A stretch of DNA of 64,000 nt from assembly GCA_023846275.1 (NCBI GenBank), contig CM043870.1, positions 11,727,527 through 11,791,526 of the forward strand. The letters are read 5' to 3'. Source of the DNA: Vanilla planifolia. Taxonomy: Eukaryota > Streptophyta > Magnoliopsida > Asparagales > Orchidaceae. The notes under the pieces are model-generated. The model had not been told where the DNA came from, ran no database searches, and was given only the letters and a program-made list of their open reading frames with translations. The translations under genes were made by a program, and so were the position numbers. Within the stretch, counting starts at the first letter, position 1. Every line of letters begins with the position of its first letter. Shown piece after piece: positions 38,546-52,100 of this stretch.

Positions 38546-40599
38546 AAAAAAAATATGGAATGAAATGAAGATTTTAACTAGTTTTGAATCCCAATTTAAC
38601 ACAACTTGGTGTTTTGAATGCTTAAGTTAGCTTGATAAATTCTTAGATTCACTTTGTTGAGTGAATAGTTATTTTTTCTTTTATTCTTTTAACTTCATTT
38701 CTTCTTTATTTGAGCCCTTATACTCTCTATTTCCTTTATCTCAAGCAATTATATAATTCTATCTCATTCTATTTGTAACACAATTATTCTACTTTTAATT
38801 CTGAAGTACAATAATACTACACAAAATTGCATCCTAGTTGTAGTCACGCATGGCTATCCTATATCTACATATTATTTGTTAACGCTTGTGTATAGAATCT
38901 TGACATGTCAGTACTCCAATTCCTATTAATGCCCTTGGTCCTACATGCCTCTCCTATAATTGCATGTCCACACTTGTGCATATGACCATACACTCAGAAC
39001 TGCTTCTACACCTACATGTTCATGTTCGTTATTGAGCTGATACCTAAATAGCACCCCCTACCCCACGTACGAATGCTTCCTTGTACACTGCCTACCTCCA
39101 CACCACCAACCTGGCTGTCCCCTCTATGTGTGCCATCCTACACCAATTTTGCAACAACACAACAACATAACATTCAAAGTTTTGATAACCCCTTTTAACT
39201 CCATACATAAAAAAGCTTCAAAAGTGGAGCTCAAAGGAACTTGAAACTCTAAGGGCTCTTGGAGGAAATTAGCTAAAAAAAAAAGTAAATTTGTGAAATG
39301 ATAAAATAAATAATAAAAGAAATTTGCATGATTTGTTGAAATTATAGGTGTTTTTCAAAAAAAAAAACATTTTTATTCATGTTTTTATCTTCTATTACTT
39401 GCATATTATATTATATGTTATTGACAACAACATGTGACATTATCATAATATATTTATTTTATATTTATGTTATGTTATTTATAGTATTAAATTAGTGATA
39501 ATTGACTTAGCATGTTTTATGACCTAATATTTTAAGTTATGATGAGACATAGCATGAGACTCTAAGAGAACAGTGAAAGAGATAATACTTGACTATATAT
39601 GCTTAGTAGTATATTTTTTATGCAATCATATGTATAAGTTGTTGTGATAGGTTGTTTTAGTTTATTGGTGTTGGATATGTATTAATTATTTTACTATAAC
39701 GTATGAAATTGATTTCTAAAATATTAATGTAAGTATTTTTAAATTGGCTTCAAAATTGTAAACATGTGGCTGATCTTGTTTTATAAATAAAAAAATAACA
39801 ATTAATTTTCAAAGCCAATAAATGAAAAAGGCATTGGGGCACCACAAAAAAGTGGGTTAGATCACCATAGTGGTGGAGCAATGTCTCTTAATTACTTTCT
39901 CTTAGTTACTTGATATCTCCATTGCTTACAATAAACTTATGAAAGCATTAGATATTATGCAATAATTGTTCATGGTCATAGTTGTTGCCAAGATAGAGTT
40001 TCTACAACTGATCAAACTTGTTGCAATGACAAGTTTAATAATTGATGTGGTCGATATTATGAAATTACTTGACCTCCTTGTCATTATTGACATTGTGAGA
40101 ATATCAACCATTTCTTTGAGAAGTTTGTCTCAAGTTTGGGAAGCTATCAATGAAGCATCGTTTATATAGAATCCTATTAATGATGGCAACATCAGTTTCA
40201 CTTAAGATGAGTATGAAAACTTCAAACAACTATTGACTACTTATTCCTTTATTCAAATTATATTTATCATAACATGAATACTACCTCAAATAAGTTCTAA
40301 ATGTTAAATTTTGGCATCATATCTCACATAACAAGCAGTCATACCACTTTTCTCATTTAACATTAACCTAATCATTTAATTTTGTTAGCATTGCAAGTAG
40401 TTTTCATTATATCCATAATATTCATTCCATAATTTAAAATTTATCTTTTGCCTTGTTTTTTATGCCATTAAATCTATTATGCATCACTTATCATTTAACA
40501 TGTTTAAAAAAATGATTTACTCTTATGTAACTTTTTATCCCAAACCTTGTCTTTAAAGTTTTAACCATGAGGATGTGAATTGGTGCCACTCATTAACGT

Positions 40600-41300
40600 T
40601 ATTTTCTTTACTTTCTAAATATTAATGTTATACTTATCTCGTTAAGGATATTATATGCTTCCACATCTCCATTCTAGTGACATTGTGATTTGGATAATCC
40701 ACTTGTTCTCAAGTTGAAATAATTTCTTCTCTGGAAACATCTAGCTTTGAGTGCATCACCATTCTTCTTATCTTCATTAAGTTGATAATAAGAGTTTCAC
40801 TCTATTTAAGTTTATATTTAATTGAACATCTGGGGTCCTAAATGAGTGGAGCTACTCATTATTTTATGACTTTTGTCAGTGACTATCTCAAGCCTCATCA
40901 AGTCACCTTTTCACAGATAAATTTCAATACAACAAGTAATACAATATTTTTGTAGTAAAATAAAGACTTAATTTTATGCTACCATTTGTGTTCCTAGTTT
41001 CCATAACATTGTTGAATTTAAAAATTTGTTTGACTTCCCTTACAAGGCATCAATACATTAAACATCTCATCCTTCTACTTTGCAACAAAATGCAAACATT
41101 CACACATTCTTGATATTACCAACATGCTTCAAATGCAAATGCAAAAACACAATATGTATTGGAGTGATGTTAACATCACTACCTTCCATCTTACATGCCT
41201 TACTCTATTTTGAATATTATTATTACATTTAGTTTGTTAATCTCATCAAGCCCCACTTCTTTGTCATTTTAAGAATTTTTTGTTGCGTCTTCTTTATTCA
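40600..41300 (+). pseudogene. Copia integrase remnant
   Basis: Readable blocks in order are ATHYFMTFVSDYLK (about 40,858-40,900), standing for the strand with the first catalytic Asp; TSHPSTLQQN (about 41,063-41,092), standing for the PxTPQQNG block before the catalytic Glu; and HILDITNMLQMQMQKHNMYW (about 41,100-41,160). Stops and shifts separate them, so no enzyme can be made. Confidence 0.82.
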
Positions 41301-41779
41301 TATGCATACTACTGACTTTGACAAGATATTTTCTTAAGAAATAGTCTGTGCTAGATACCTTTGCATCTATAAGGGATCTCTCAAAGATAATCTTGTTGCA
41401 AGATGCTTCTACATATCTATGATGTTATGTTTTTTTAAATCAACTCCATATTTATCCATAGAACGCATCCATATGTTTTTTTACTTTAAAACTTGAACCT
41501 TATTCTTCTTTCATTGGTTTGAACATTCCTTTTCAAGTATATTCTAGATGAACAAAAGTGACTATCTTATTGTTAACTATTATTAATACTAGACCAATTA
41601 TCTCAAATATGCCAAATCTTTCACTATTTTTCTCTATCTTAAATCCTCCACTAGCACCCTCATTTTAACCTTAAATACCTTATGATGAGTGGCAAGTAGT
41701 ATTGTATTTCTCATCCTATACATGGCTATGTCTATCTTCAAACCTTGATCTATTCTATAATGAATTTGCCATCTCAATC

Positions 41780-42260
41780 TTTACTTATATTTATGCCTAA
41801 AACTTACCAAGAACCATTAGAGTATCTTATACGACAACAAGCTACAATCAAATGGATGCCTTGTCTTTAGCAAGGTATGAAAATTGGTAAATAAACCTCT
41901 TGATGCAAATATTGTTGCTTGTCATTAGGTAATTACTCTTACAAAAATAAACCAAATAGTTTAATTGAAAGATAGAAGGCTCTCATAGTTCCCAAATGTT
42001 TCACAAAAACATATAGCTGTGATTATTGAACAATTTTTTCTTCTATTGCACATCATAATTTAGTTTATACAATTTTCTCTTTTATGATTAATCAAGTCTA
42101 ACCTATGTTTCAATATGAGATCAAGTATGCATTTCTCTATGGTGATCATTAGAAGACTATCTTTATGGCTATTTGGATGTCAAATTTGCAATGTGTTGAA
42201 GGCTTTTGATTTAATTATGTGTGTGCAACAAATTTTGTAATAAAATTAAAATGCAACTTT
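41780..42260 (+). pseudogene. Copia reverse transcriptase remnant
   Basis: The readable blocks are PKTYQEPLEYL (about 41,795), KALIVPKCFTKTYSCDY (about 41,972-42,022) and FQYEIKYAFLYGDH (about 42,108-42,150). These are the linker, the KARLVAKGFTQ-type block and the DVKNAFLHGDL-type block of copia RT, in proper order and spacing. The catalytic Asp of the last block appears as Glu. The palm YVDD region is missing. Confidence 0.85.
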
Positions 42261-43940
42261 GATTCAAAAAGTAACTATACTTCTAAAAGGCTTGATGGGA
42301 CAAATCCAATAATCATAGTTTCATTGAAATAGCAATTCGTTTGGACCTTCTACACAAAGTTGGATTTAGATGTCAAAAAATATTTGACTAATCGCCCTCC
42401 CATAAGTGATAAGGTGACCAAAGGGAGATAGGGGAGTTGGGAATAAAGAGAATACTTTAAATGGATAAGAAAGAAAAGAGAGTGGCAACAAAAAGTCTGA
42501 TTCAAGTGATATTGAGAAGATTTCAAATAGTTTAACTAATCTAACTACTTAATCAGCAATCCAATGAAGGGTTAGATGACACATCAATGTTGTAACACTC
42601 GGGCAAATGTGAGTAAAACTTCTTATGAGGATTACAAGTTTTCAAGGAAGGCTTAGGTGATCGTACTAGGTCCATTTTGTTTGACACTATTAGTTGAATA
42701 ATTTGATTAATGCTAAATGATTATTTCTAAAGAATTCATAGCACTTTAATAAATAATATATTTTGATAAACAGTTAATGATGTGAATTATTTTTTTAACA
42801 GGAAATTTAGCAAAAAATGGTAGAGAATTGAGGCAAGCAAGAACATACCAGGTTATATCTATAGAAATGCATCCAAAACAAAATGTGATTTAAGGTGGTG
42901 TAATGATGTATTTCTTTTCGTGTTATATATTGAATAGCATTGCAACTTTCAATAATCATTATAACACAAGTTTAATCACTATAACATTTAAAAAATTAAA
43001 AATGAAAAATTTACAGTGGAAACGGCAAATGAAATTAAAAATATTTTTGGGGTAAAAATTAAATGAAAAATTATAAAATCATGAAAAAGAAAGGAAACAA
43101 AGCTAAATTTTATTAATATCATTTTAAAATGTTAATCAAAATTAAGAAAAAGTAAAGTCAAATATTGTTGATGCATTGTTTCTTTTCAGCTCAAACTTTA
43201 ATTTGGGTTAAAGAGTTCTACATAATTCTAACACTTAGACAGTGGGGACGTCCTCTTGACTACCATAGGATATGTATTTTTAATTCATAATCCTTCAAGA
43301 GAATAGGTTCTCCACCCAAATTGCATTTGGTAACAAGACAAAACTAACATCACTTGTTAATTAAAACATGTGTTTACTACATGATTGTTTTGTTCATTTT
43401 GTTTTAGCAATTATTGTATGTTGTATTGATATATATTGTAATATTTATAATTCTAACATATACCTTTATTGTTGAGCAAATAATTGATTCATTCATTATA
43501 TCATCTTTTATGGGTTCACAAATGGACCCCACTAACTAAGGGGTTCAATTACAAGACTATTGTTATGTTATAATTAGTGTTGCATATAATAAAGTGTATT
43601 TGGGATACAACTCTATGCATGTAAAAGAAATAGATATTCATCTTGTGGAGAATGGTTCTTATATTAATAGCTTGTGATGTATTATCTTAAGCTTGTATTT
43701 TATATTAGAACATACATGGAATATCAATATCTCAAATTTGTTAAGGTCTCATCATGTCATTATCTCGAACCATGACTATATGGGCTAAGTCATGATAAAA
43801 TTCTTAGAACAACAACCAAAATTTGTTCCTCAAGCAAAAGTGATTAATGTTTGCATTTTGAACTTATCAATTTACAACTTGAAACTTAGCCTTAGAGCTT
43901 GGGTTAAAAAGGGTTTGATCTTGTCTTGAATTACAAGAGT
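42260..43940. other. AT-rich spacer with one possible LTR end
   Basis: TGTAACACTCGGGC at about 42,593 looks like the first bases of a chromovirus LTR, but no end or target duplication was found. Otherwise nothing is recognised. Confidence 0.35.
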
Positions 43941-44225
43941 TTTGTAATGTTATAGTTTATATCGCATATAATAGAGATATACTTGGGACAAGATTTTATG
44001 CATATAAAATAAAATATATAACCATAAAGTGTAGAATGTAGACAATGATTTCTTATATTAATGGTTTGTAATAAATTATTTTTTGTTATTTTATAATTTA
44101 TATCAACACAATGGAAATATATTTGGGATGAGACTTCTTGTGTGTACAATAAAATTTTATGATTAAATTGTGTAGAATGTAGACTAAGTGTTTCTATATT
44201 AATGGTTTGCAATATCTTATCTTTA
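43570..44225. repeat. Diverged tandem repeat of an about 141-bp unit
   Basis: Two adjacent units start near 43,949 and 44,090 and share TTTATAATTTATAT-type starts, then TTGGGA(C/T)(A/G)AGA, GTGTAGAATGTAGAC and TATATTAATGGTTTG. A third, more distant unit starts near 43,570 (TTGGGATACAACTCTATGCAT). The minus-strand ORF of 93 residues at 43,931-44,212 simply spans two units. Confidence 0.78.
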
Positions 44226-44269
44226 TTAGGTATTCTACATTAGAATATCTTAAAAAATCAAAAGCTTCA

Positions 44270-47200
44270 CAATATCTATAAGACAAGAGGTGAATAGTAT
44301 AACTTCAAATTTAAGCCAATGCAAATTTAATTAATAAACAATAATGGATATTTTTTTTAATCTTATTAGCTCTTATAATACTTATTTTAGACAAAATATT
44401 ATTAGGCTTAGCAAACTTATTATATAGAAATGTAAGTTAAATAAAAACACAAATTTTCACGTGGTTTAATCTAAAATCAAATTTACATTCGTCATCCATC
44501 AAAAGACTATACAATATGCTAAACACTAGGACAAAAGACCATACAAGCATTGGCTTAATAAAAATTTATAACACTTATTAATATAAACCTATAATATTGA
44601 CTTAATAAAATCCTACAATGTTGGCTTAATAAAAATCAATAATATTGTCTTGATAAAATTCTACAATATAACCAAACGACCAATAAGAAGAATAAATATA
44701 AAATCTCACTAACAAGAAATCAAGTACAAACTCAAATATAATAATCTTATAACCCAAATATAATTTAAATAAAAGGCACACTATAACAATGTTAAGTAAT
44801 TCAATATATGTAATGTTATTTAAAGACGCATATGAAAAGTTACAAATTTGTTCAAAGAAGTACATGAAAACTCGTAACTTAGCTCAAAGAAGGCTATAAA
44901 GAATGAGCAATGATAAAAATCATGACTTTTCTCTCCTTTTTCTCTTAGAGATGAAGATATTCAAATGCTCTTTACAAAAGTATGCAAATGAATATTAACC
45001 TCTAGCATTATGATTGAATCCTTTTAAATACTCATTTCTAAGAACATCAATGACTTAAATAATCCTTATAATGACTAAATCAATCTTCATAAAAACTAGT
45101 TAAACTAGTTGTTACTCATTATTTGAACTAATCACACTTTCAGACATAAGGATCGTACAAGCACATTGTAACACTCAACGCATTGTCCAAACTAACAAAT
45201 TTGTCTAATTAGTTTATTCTTAAAAATATAATGGATTATACTAAATGATGATGACATTGTACTTATATGAATAATAAAAAATCTCACAAAATCAACTTTT
45301 GAGCTCTTGAAAATTTTCTATATGATGCATGATCATAGACTACGATAAGTCCTACAACTAGCTTACTTACACTTATCATAACGGATAGTATTCGTATATT
45401 TTAGAAATCATACTCATACAACATTAGTCAGCCCAACATGTGTCTAAGCCTCGAACTAAGCTTCTTGGGCAAAATAGCATCATATTAGTACGAAGGTGAG
45501 ATAATATTAGTACTATAGATTCCAACCTACTCAAAACTTAAGTCCCCAACTGATCAAATACTATTAAGTTATAATACTTGTATAAAAGTTATATCATATT
45601 TGTACAACAATGCAATTGTAATTCATACTTAACATTACTCAATTAGATCTTATTTTTTATCCTAAAAAAGAATGGATTGTACAAATACAAAAGAAAGTAT
45701 TGTATTATATGAAACTCAATAACTATAAGGCTTAATACCCACCTCTTGGGTAAGCAAATGACATACTTGTACAATAAAAGTATCACACTTGTATGAATAA
45801 TATAATGTATATAACTTATGATTATCTTTAATTACCCCATTGTTTGATCTTATATAATAATAGTCATATTATATGATAATGACATTATATAATATTATTA
45901 GAACATGTCAATACATATCTTAATATACTTTGTAAACAAGAGATATTGATCATGTCATGCACATGCAAATATATATACTAATGTTCAATAAGACATGTAT
46001 ATATAAATAAATATGTATAAAATGTAAGTCTTAAACTTAGAATAATATGAATAGAAAGATGATTTACAAGTATTTAAAGATTCACTCAAAACTCATCAAA
46101 TCTTAGTACTTTAAGAAAATTGTTATATGTTTAACATTTTGATACCAATAAAGAAAGAACTTAATACAAATCTTCTCTAAGCATTTCTCAAGTTTGTGTT
46201 TTTTCATGTGCCAATTATAGTTTTCACCCAAACACCCCTATTAAGCTCCTTAAATCAATTAATCAAGCTTTTCAAATAATTAATATATTTACTCTTAAGA
46301 TACATAATTTATAAACACTAAGAAAAATTATTAATAAATTAACATAATGATTTTGTTATCATTAAATAAGTGATATAATAATCAAAAGAATAACAATCTC
46401 CTTCTTTTGATAATAAAAAAATTATTAAACAAATTATGAAATGAAAATATATAAAATAATGCAAACATATAAATAGTCTCCCTACATTTATGCTCTCCTT
46501 CAAAGAATGCATTTTAAATGATTAATAAACAAGGAATTGGGATGCAAGGAATGTTTTTTATTTCTCATTTTTCTCTTCTTTTTTTGTTATGCATCAAGGG
46601 ATAAATCAAGCTCAAAACGAAGCAAATAAGGGGTGCAATTGTTAACAATTTTACTAATTATTAAAAATTTAGTAAGTAAAGACTAAAGGTACATTAACAC
46701 TTCTTGATAAATAAATTGAGTAAATAATCATGTAGAACTTCCAAGGGATCTGCTAAAATAACTCCTCTTTAATTGATGCAGATATCAAAAATTTCAAAGA
46801 GAATCAAGCTTAAATAAAACAAGTTAATGTGCTTCCAATAATTTATCTTCCTTTATAATTAAAAAAAGCATACATACAAACATAATCAAATTAAAATTTA
46901 GATTTTGGAACCCAAAAGGATTTTGGTTTAGCCAATCGACAATCAACCACTTTAATATTTCTAGGTATATTATGAATTTTATTTTCAATCCTTCATAAGA
47001 AAGATACCTAAAGTTCACATTGATTCTTATCTTACAATCTTTAAAATGTGTTTATTTTTCATGTAATAAATGTGAGAAAGAGATGAAGCATAACTAAAAC
47101 TATTAATATAAATTTCAAATTTTGAATATAAATTTCTTATGCATGATGCAAAATGAAGCACAATTGGAATGCAACTTTTTAAATTATTCAAAAACAAGTT

Positions 47201-49110
47201 TCTTTTTAGTATGTTCACAAATTATTTTAACAAGTTCATGTCTAATTTTATGATGTTCATATAAACACCTTGAGCTCTTTTCATTTAAATCTTCACACGA
47301 GAAGAAGTACTCTTTATATTTTTTTTAAAACTCTTATGCTCCAATGCAAGTGATTCAAAGGTATTAATTAATTCTAGAAAATTATTCTCTAATTCTTTAT
47401 GAGAGAGTTTTCATACCTTATTATCTTAACTCCCGAATAAATCATCATGATGTGTTATGAAGCAAATGGTTTCTTGTTTAACTTCCTCACTACTTGAGGA
47501 TTTTTCATGCTTTGTCATGAGATATATTAAAATTTTCTTTTCTATCTCACTCACCTCAGTGCTTGAAGAGAATGTAGTTTCCCCTAATTCACTCCATGCA
47601 ATTACAATAGCCTTCTTTTTCCTCTTCTTGTCTTTCTTGTGAAGTCTTTTTTCATATTTCTTCTTTTCTACATCAATTTGAGAGAATTGGGGCTATAATA
47701 TCTCGATTCTTAACACTTGAGACCATGGACCTCAACATTCTTTCTTTTTGTCTTTATAGCTCCTTTCCTTCTTCTTAACTACATGTAGTCTTTATCTAGA
47801 AAATTTTTATTATATTTTTTGAAAGTTCTACCTCACTACTACATGGTGAGTCCTCATTAGATGTAAATGGTGCAACTTTCAAAACAATATCTCCTTTTTA
47901 GATTGTGCTGCATTTTTTATTCTTTTCTTCTTATCATTTCTATCTTATTAGTCATTAGATCTCCAAGAACCTCATCCGAAGAGAGGTAATCTAAATTCTT
48001 GAAGACTTTGATGGCAATCACTAATGTGTTAAACTCCTTTAACAACACCATTAAATCTTCCTAACCTGTTAAATATTAAAAAACTCTACGAAGATCTAAG
48101 AGAATATTTATAATATGAGTAAAATGAGTAAACATAACTTTAATTATCTCTCTTTGCATATGAACGAGTTCATAATCATGTGTAAGCAAATTAATTTTGG
48201 ATTCCTTGACTTGGCTAGTCCATCATAAATAACCTCAAGCTTTTATCGCACTTTATATACCATCTTAAGGTTCATTACTCTATTAAATTTAGTAGTCAAA
48301 AGACCACAACAAAAGATGTTCAAAGTCTTTTCATTGAGTTAAATTTATGCTTCTTTTATGGAATAATTTCACTAAAAGAATTTCTAACCAAGACATCAAC
48401 TTTCTAAGTTGGAAACTCAAAACTATTTTTCATAATATCCAAAATTGCTAAGTCAATGGATTTTAAAAAATATGCATCAGTTTTTCCAATACAAATGGAA
48501 ATCACAATTAAAATGAAGTGGATGAATTAAAGAAGCCCTTTCCTCAAGGATTGCATGATCGATAACCATATTATGAGAGATAACATAGATCTTATCTAGG
48601 TTGTTGAGACATTAGAACCAATCATATTCTAATATCATTTGTTAAAAAATAGTGAATGGGATTAATGTGTCCAAAAGAAAATTATGAATTATACAACTTA
48701 AAATTCAAACCAGCTCAAATTTAATTAATAAATAGCAATTGAAAACTATTCTTTTTTAATCTTATTGATGCTTATAATAATTGTTATAGACAAATGTCAT
48801 TCGACATAACAAACGTGTTGCAAGAAAACATAACTATGGAAAAGATACAAGAAATTCCAAATTGTTTGATCTAAAATCAGATCTACATCTACTCTCAACC
48901 AAAATGTTAAGTAATATACTAAACATTAGGCCAAAATACCATACAAATAAAAACTCACAATGTCAACTTAATATAAGCCCATAGCACCTGTTTAATAAAA
49001 ACCCACAATACGACAAAAAAACTAATAAGAAAAAAGTAAAAAGTCCTACCAATAGAACAAAAAAAAATCAAGTATAAAGCACATATACAATAATCCTATA
49101 ACATAACAAA
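44270..49110 (-). mobile_element. Antisense Ty1/copia element reduced to gag between LTR sequences
   Basis: The blocks at about 44,283-44,765 and 48,650-49,105 match over about 470 bp. Both begin with an AGGTGAATAGTATAAC- or ATTATACAACTT-type LTR 3' end on the minus strand, followed by shared TTAATTAATAAA and ATCTAAAATCA words. Between them, on the minus strand, lies a copia gag but no integrase or RT, so pol was deleted. The full LTRs extend rightward; the left one can be followed to about 46,400, the right one diverges after 49,110. Confidence 0.72.
47250..48640 (-). pseudogene. Copia gag remnant
   Basis: Minus-strand translation gives VKESKINLLTHDYELVHMQ, MFTHFTHIINIL and FKNLDYLSSDEVLGDLMTNK, which match the UBN2-type gag domain of plant copia elements (helix pairs followed by an EELIGSLMT-like block). 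A Lys/Arg-rich and Ser/Glu-rich tail follows, as is usual after that domain. Frames shift several times. Gag once formed particles packaging the element RNA. Confidence 0.82.
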
Positions 49111-52100
49111 AATAGAAATATTCAACCCACTCCTTTACATATATATGGTCATAAAGTCAAAATCACACTATAAGGAATAATTAAAAAAAAATAAGTAATT
49201 GAATAATTTGTATTTTTATTTAACAAGCAAGAAAATTAACTCACCACCTTAGGTTCTATATTTGATACTCACTCAATAGTTTTTCAATCATCTAAAATTA
49301 AGATGGTGTCATAAACTTCCTCAAATGTCTCCCTAACGTATATGGTGGTGTGGCCAAAGTATTGATACCTCTGTCAACAACATCAGTTTGAGGTAACTAG
49401 TGAAAAGTGAGATCCTTTTGAGATTAAAGGAAAGGATAGATTAAAAGCAAATAATTTTAATAGATATTCATTGTAAGAGATTCAAGCCCTTGGATATGAA
49501 TACCCTAAAGCTACACCAACTTCCATAGAAATTATGCAGCTTGGAACAATCGAATGGAGACAATCATATTGATTCTCTAGAAATATAAGAAAAAAAAAAT
49601 AGTTTTGAGTATTCAAAAAGATTGCCTTTTCTATGAATCTATAGGGATTTTTTTCTAAATAGACATCAATATTCCATGAAGAAACATACCTTAAGAGAAA
49701 AGCAAATAGAGTTTTTTGGATAGTTTTAGGGTGAACCAATTTAGAAATTATGCAATACATTTAGGAGTGTTTAGACAAAAGTAGCTAGCCATTATCAAGA
49801 CAACATTCAAATGATGTCAAAAGAAAAAATTTCAAAAATAAGAAACATGCATGTGTGATCTCAATACCTTCACTTGAAGAATAATGAAAATATTCAGCTA
49901 AAATATGGGAATGCTTTCTCATCCATTTCCATTGGAGGCTGTAACTATAAAGAAGTTCTTTTTCATAACTATTAACATAAGTGAATTCAAGTCAGGACAT
50001 TTTTCCTTGCATTTTCTTAAAAAAGGTTCTGTCTATCTTAATGACTATTATTGTAGTGTTTAATAAATCAAAAAAATCCTCCAAGCCAATTTTCAGAAAA
50101 ACTTCCTAAATGGGTGCCTCTCTCACATTTGTATCAAACTTGGACACTATTTTTCACATATCAACCCTATACCTGGACATATCTTGAATAGAAATGATAA
50201 ATCAAAACACGACATGGAAGCTCTTTTTGAGCCAGGAAAATGATGATTAACCTTTTTGAGGACAAAATTTTGATACACATGTTTATGTATAAGCACATGC
50301 AATAAGGTATGTATCTAGTTTAAATATTAATAACAATTAAGAAATCAGATCTTCTTTACAATTACATGCTTTTTGACCCGGTAGGAGCGAGTCGAAACCA
50401 GGCTTAAATCAAATTAATATCCAAACTTGAGGATCAGGCTATTTTTTGATGATCTTTCATTAGCAATATATTGATCAAAGAACTTTTCAACATAGCTAAT
50501 TCTATTCAAAATGATCCATATTTTTTTGCTATTCATGGACACATTATTCCTAACTTTCTCAAAATAATATATTAATTTATTTTTTCATGAAAAGGAAAAG
50601 CAATTCAAGAATCCAAGATACATTTGCAAAGTTTACCATTTTTTGTCACTATAAAACCACACTATCAATACTTCCATTAGAATGAAACCAAAAAGAGGTT
50701 ATAGAAAGAACATGGAATTTATATAATGTGCTTTGTTCACAAATTGAAAACATTGGACGTCAAACTTAATGGAAATCATAGCAATGGAATTCCATTTTCC
50801 AATATTTGTCGAGAGAAAGAGCAAGCTCAAAAGCACAAAAGGAAATCTAAAGATTTTACAAAATGAAGTTAACAAATTAGTGAAGGATGAAAATTGCCGT
50901 CTCTATGGCCCTTTAATAAGTGCTATCTTAATTTTTTTTGCATATTCAGTCAAAATTTAACCTAAAATAAAGCCAAATAACTGACTTATCTCATCCAAAG
51001 TGTTCATGCTTGTATTTAAAATAATAAGAAAAAATGAAATTTCATAATACTTTCATTTTTCAACACTTGAAGAAGAAAAGATTTAAGAATATAAAGCTTG
51101 AAAGATGGATAAATAACAACGTAATTTGTACACTAGTCCTTAAATTTTGGTCAAATTCTTAATTCTCAATTGAATCCTGAGGGTTTTGGAATTAGACATG
51201 TAAGTTCATGAATATGTCATAATAAACAAACAGGTTCTAATTTTAATATCTTTTGTAAAAACAAATTATTAGTCCATGTTTGGATAGACCACATTTGTGA
51301 AATTTCTTACAATTTTTCTAATATTTCTAAAATGCTCTTTAACTTAGTAGGTTTTTACAAACATTTTAATCAACTCCTCTTTTGGTCAATACAACTATGT
51401 TATCTTCTAGTAAAAAATTCTTTCAAGATCTTGAGGCTTCTACACTTAATCCACTCAAATGGGTTTGAGAAGCTTAGTGAATGCTCTCCCTAAGTTCCCT
51501 CTCCATACTCTTCCTCTCTACTATCATCAACCCTTTGTCATAATCCATTGCTATCAATCCCTTACACCCTCCATGAATGCTAGAAACTTCAAGTTCATAA
51601 GGGACATAGGGTAAAGCATGTTCGATATTATCCTTCTTTTTAACATTTTTGTAGCAAATGTACTTACTTTTTTGTTATGACATACATATAAAATTAGATG
51701 CTTAATTACAAACCTCAAGAGAATCAATTAATAATTAGCCAAGGACACACAAACCAGTATACAAGCTACCCTAAATAAAATTATATACCATTAGTAAACT
51801 CATAGGTCATAACATGAAAACGTTAATTATAAACAAGCATCTAGACAAATAATAATAAAACTTAAAACAATGGGCTAATTCTCTACAAGTTTCAAGTCTC
51901 CAAAAAATATCCAAGTTAGATAATCAAACAATTGATTGTAAATATACATGCAATATCATTACGAAACAAGAATAACACGCTTGGCCAACAAAGTTCATAG
52001 AAGCACCATTGATTGCTTTTGGGATATTTACAAAAGATGATGCCATCAATTCAAGATCAATGGAAGCAACAAAAACATCAACAATTTGCTTCTCAAAAGT

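Larger units (their letters stand above)
38345..42260 (+). mobile_element. Dead Ty1/copia element with integrase and RT remnants
   Basis: A probable 5' LTR lies at about 38,345-38,810, with TATA box CTATAAATAG (38,536-38,545). A C-rich leader follows, then protease-like sequence and clear integrase and RT blocks in order on the + strand, which is the copia gene order (integrase before RT). Reading frames are broken throughout. The copy ends abruptly after the RT fingers-palm region near 42,250 and no 3' LTR was identified. Confidence 0.75.

Noticed and set aside
49482-49760. 92-residue minus-strand ORF
   Set aside because: No recognised domain, Phe/Ile/Tyr-rich composition typical of AT-rich noncoding DNA, and no splice or promoter context.
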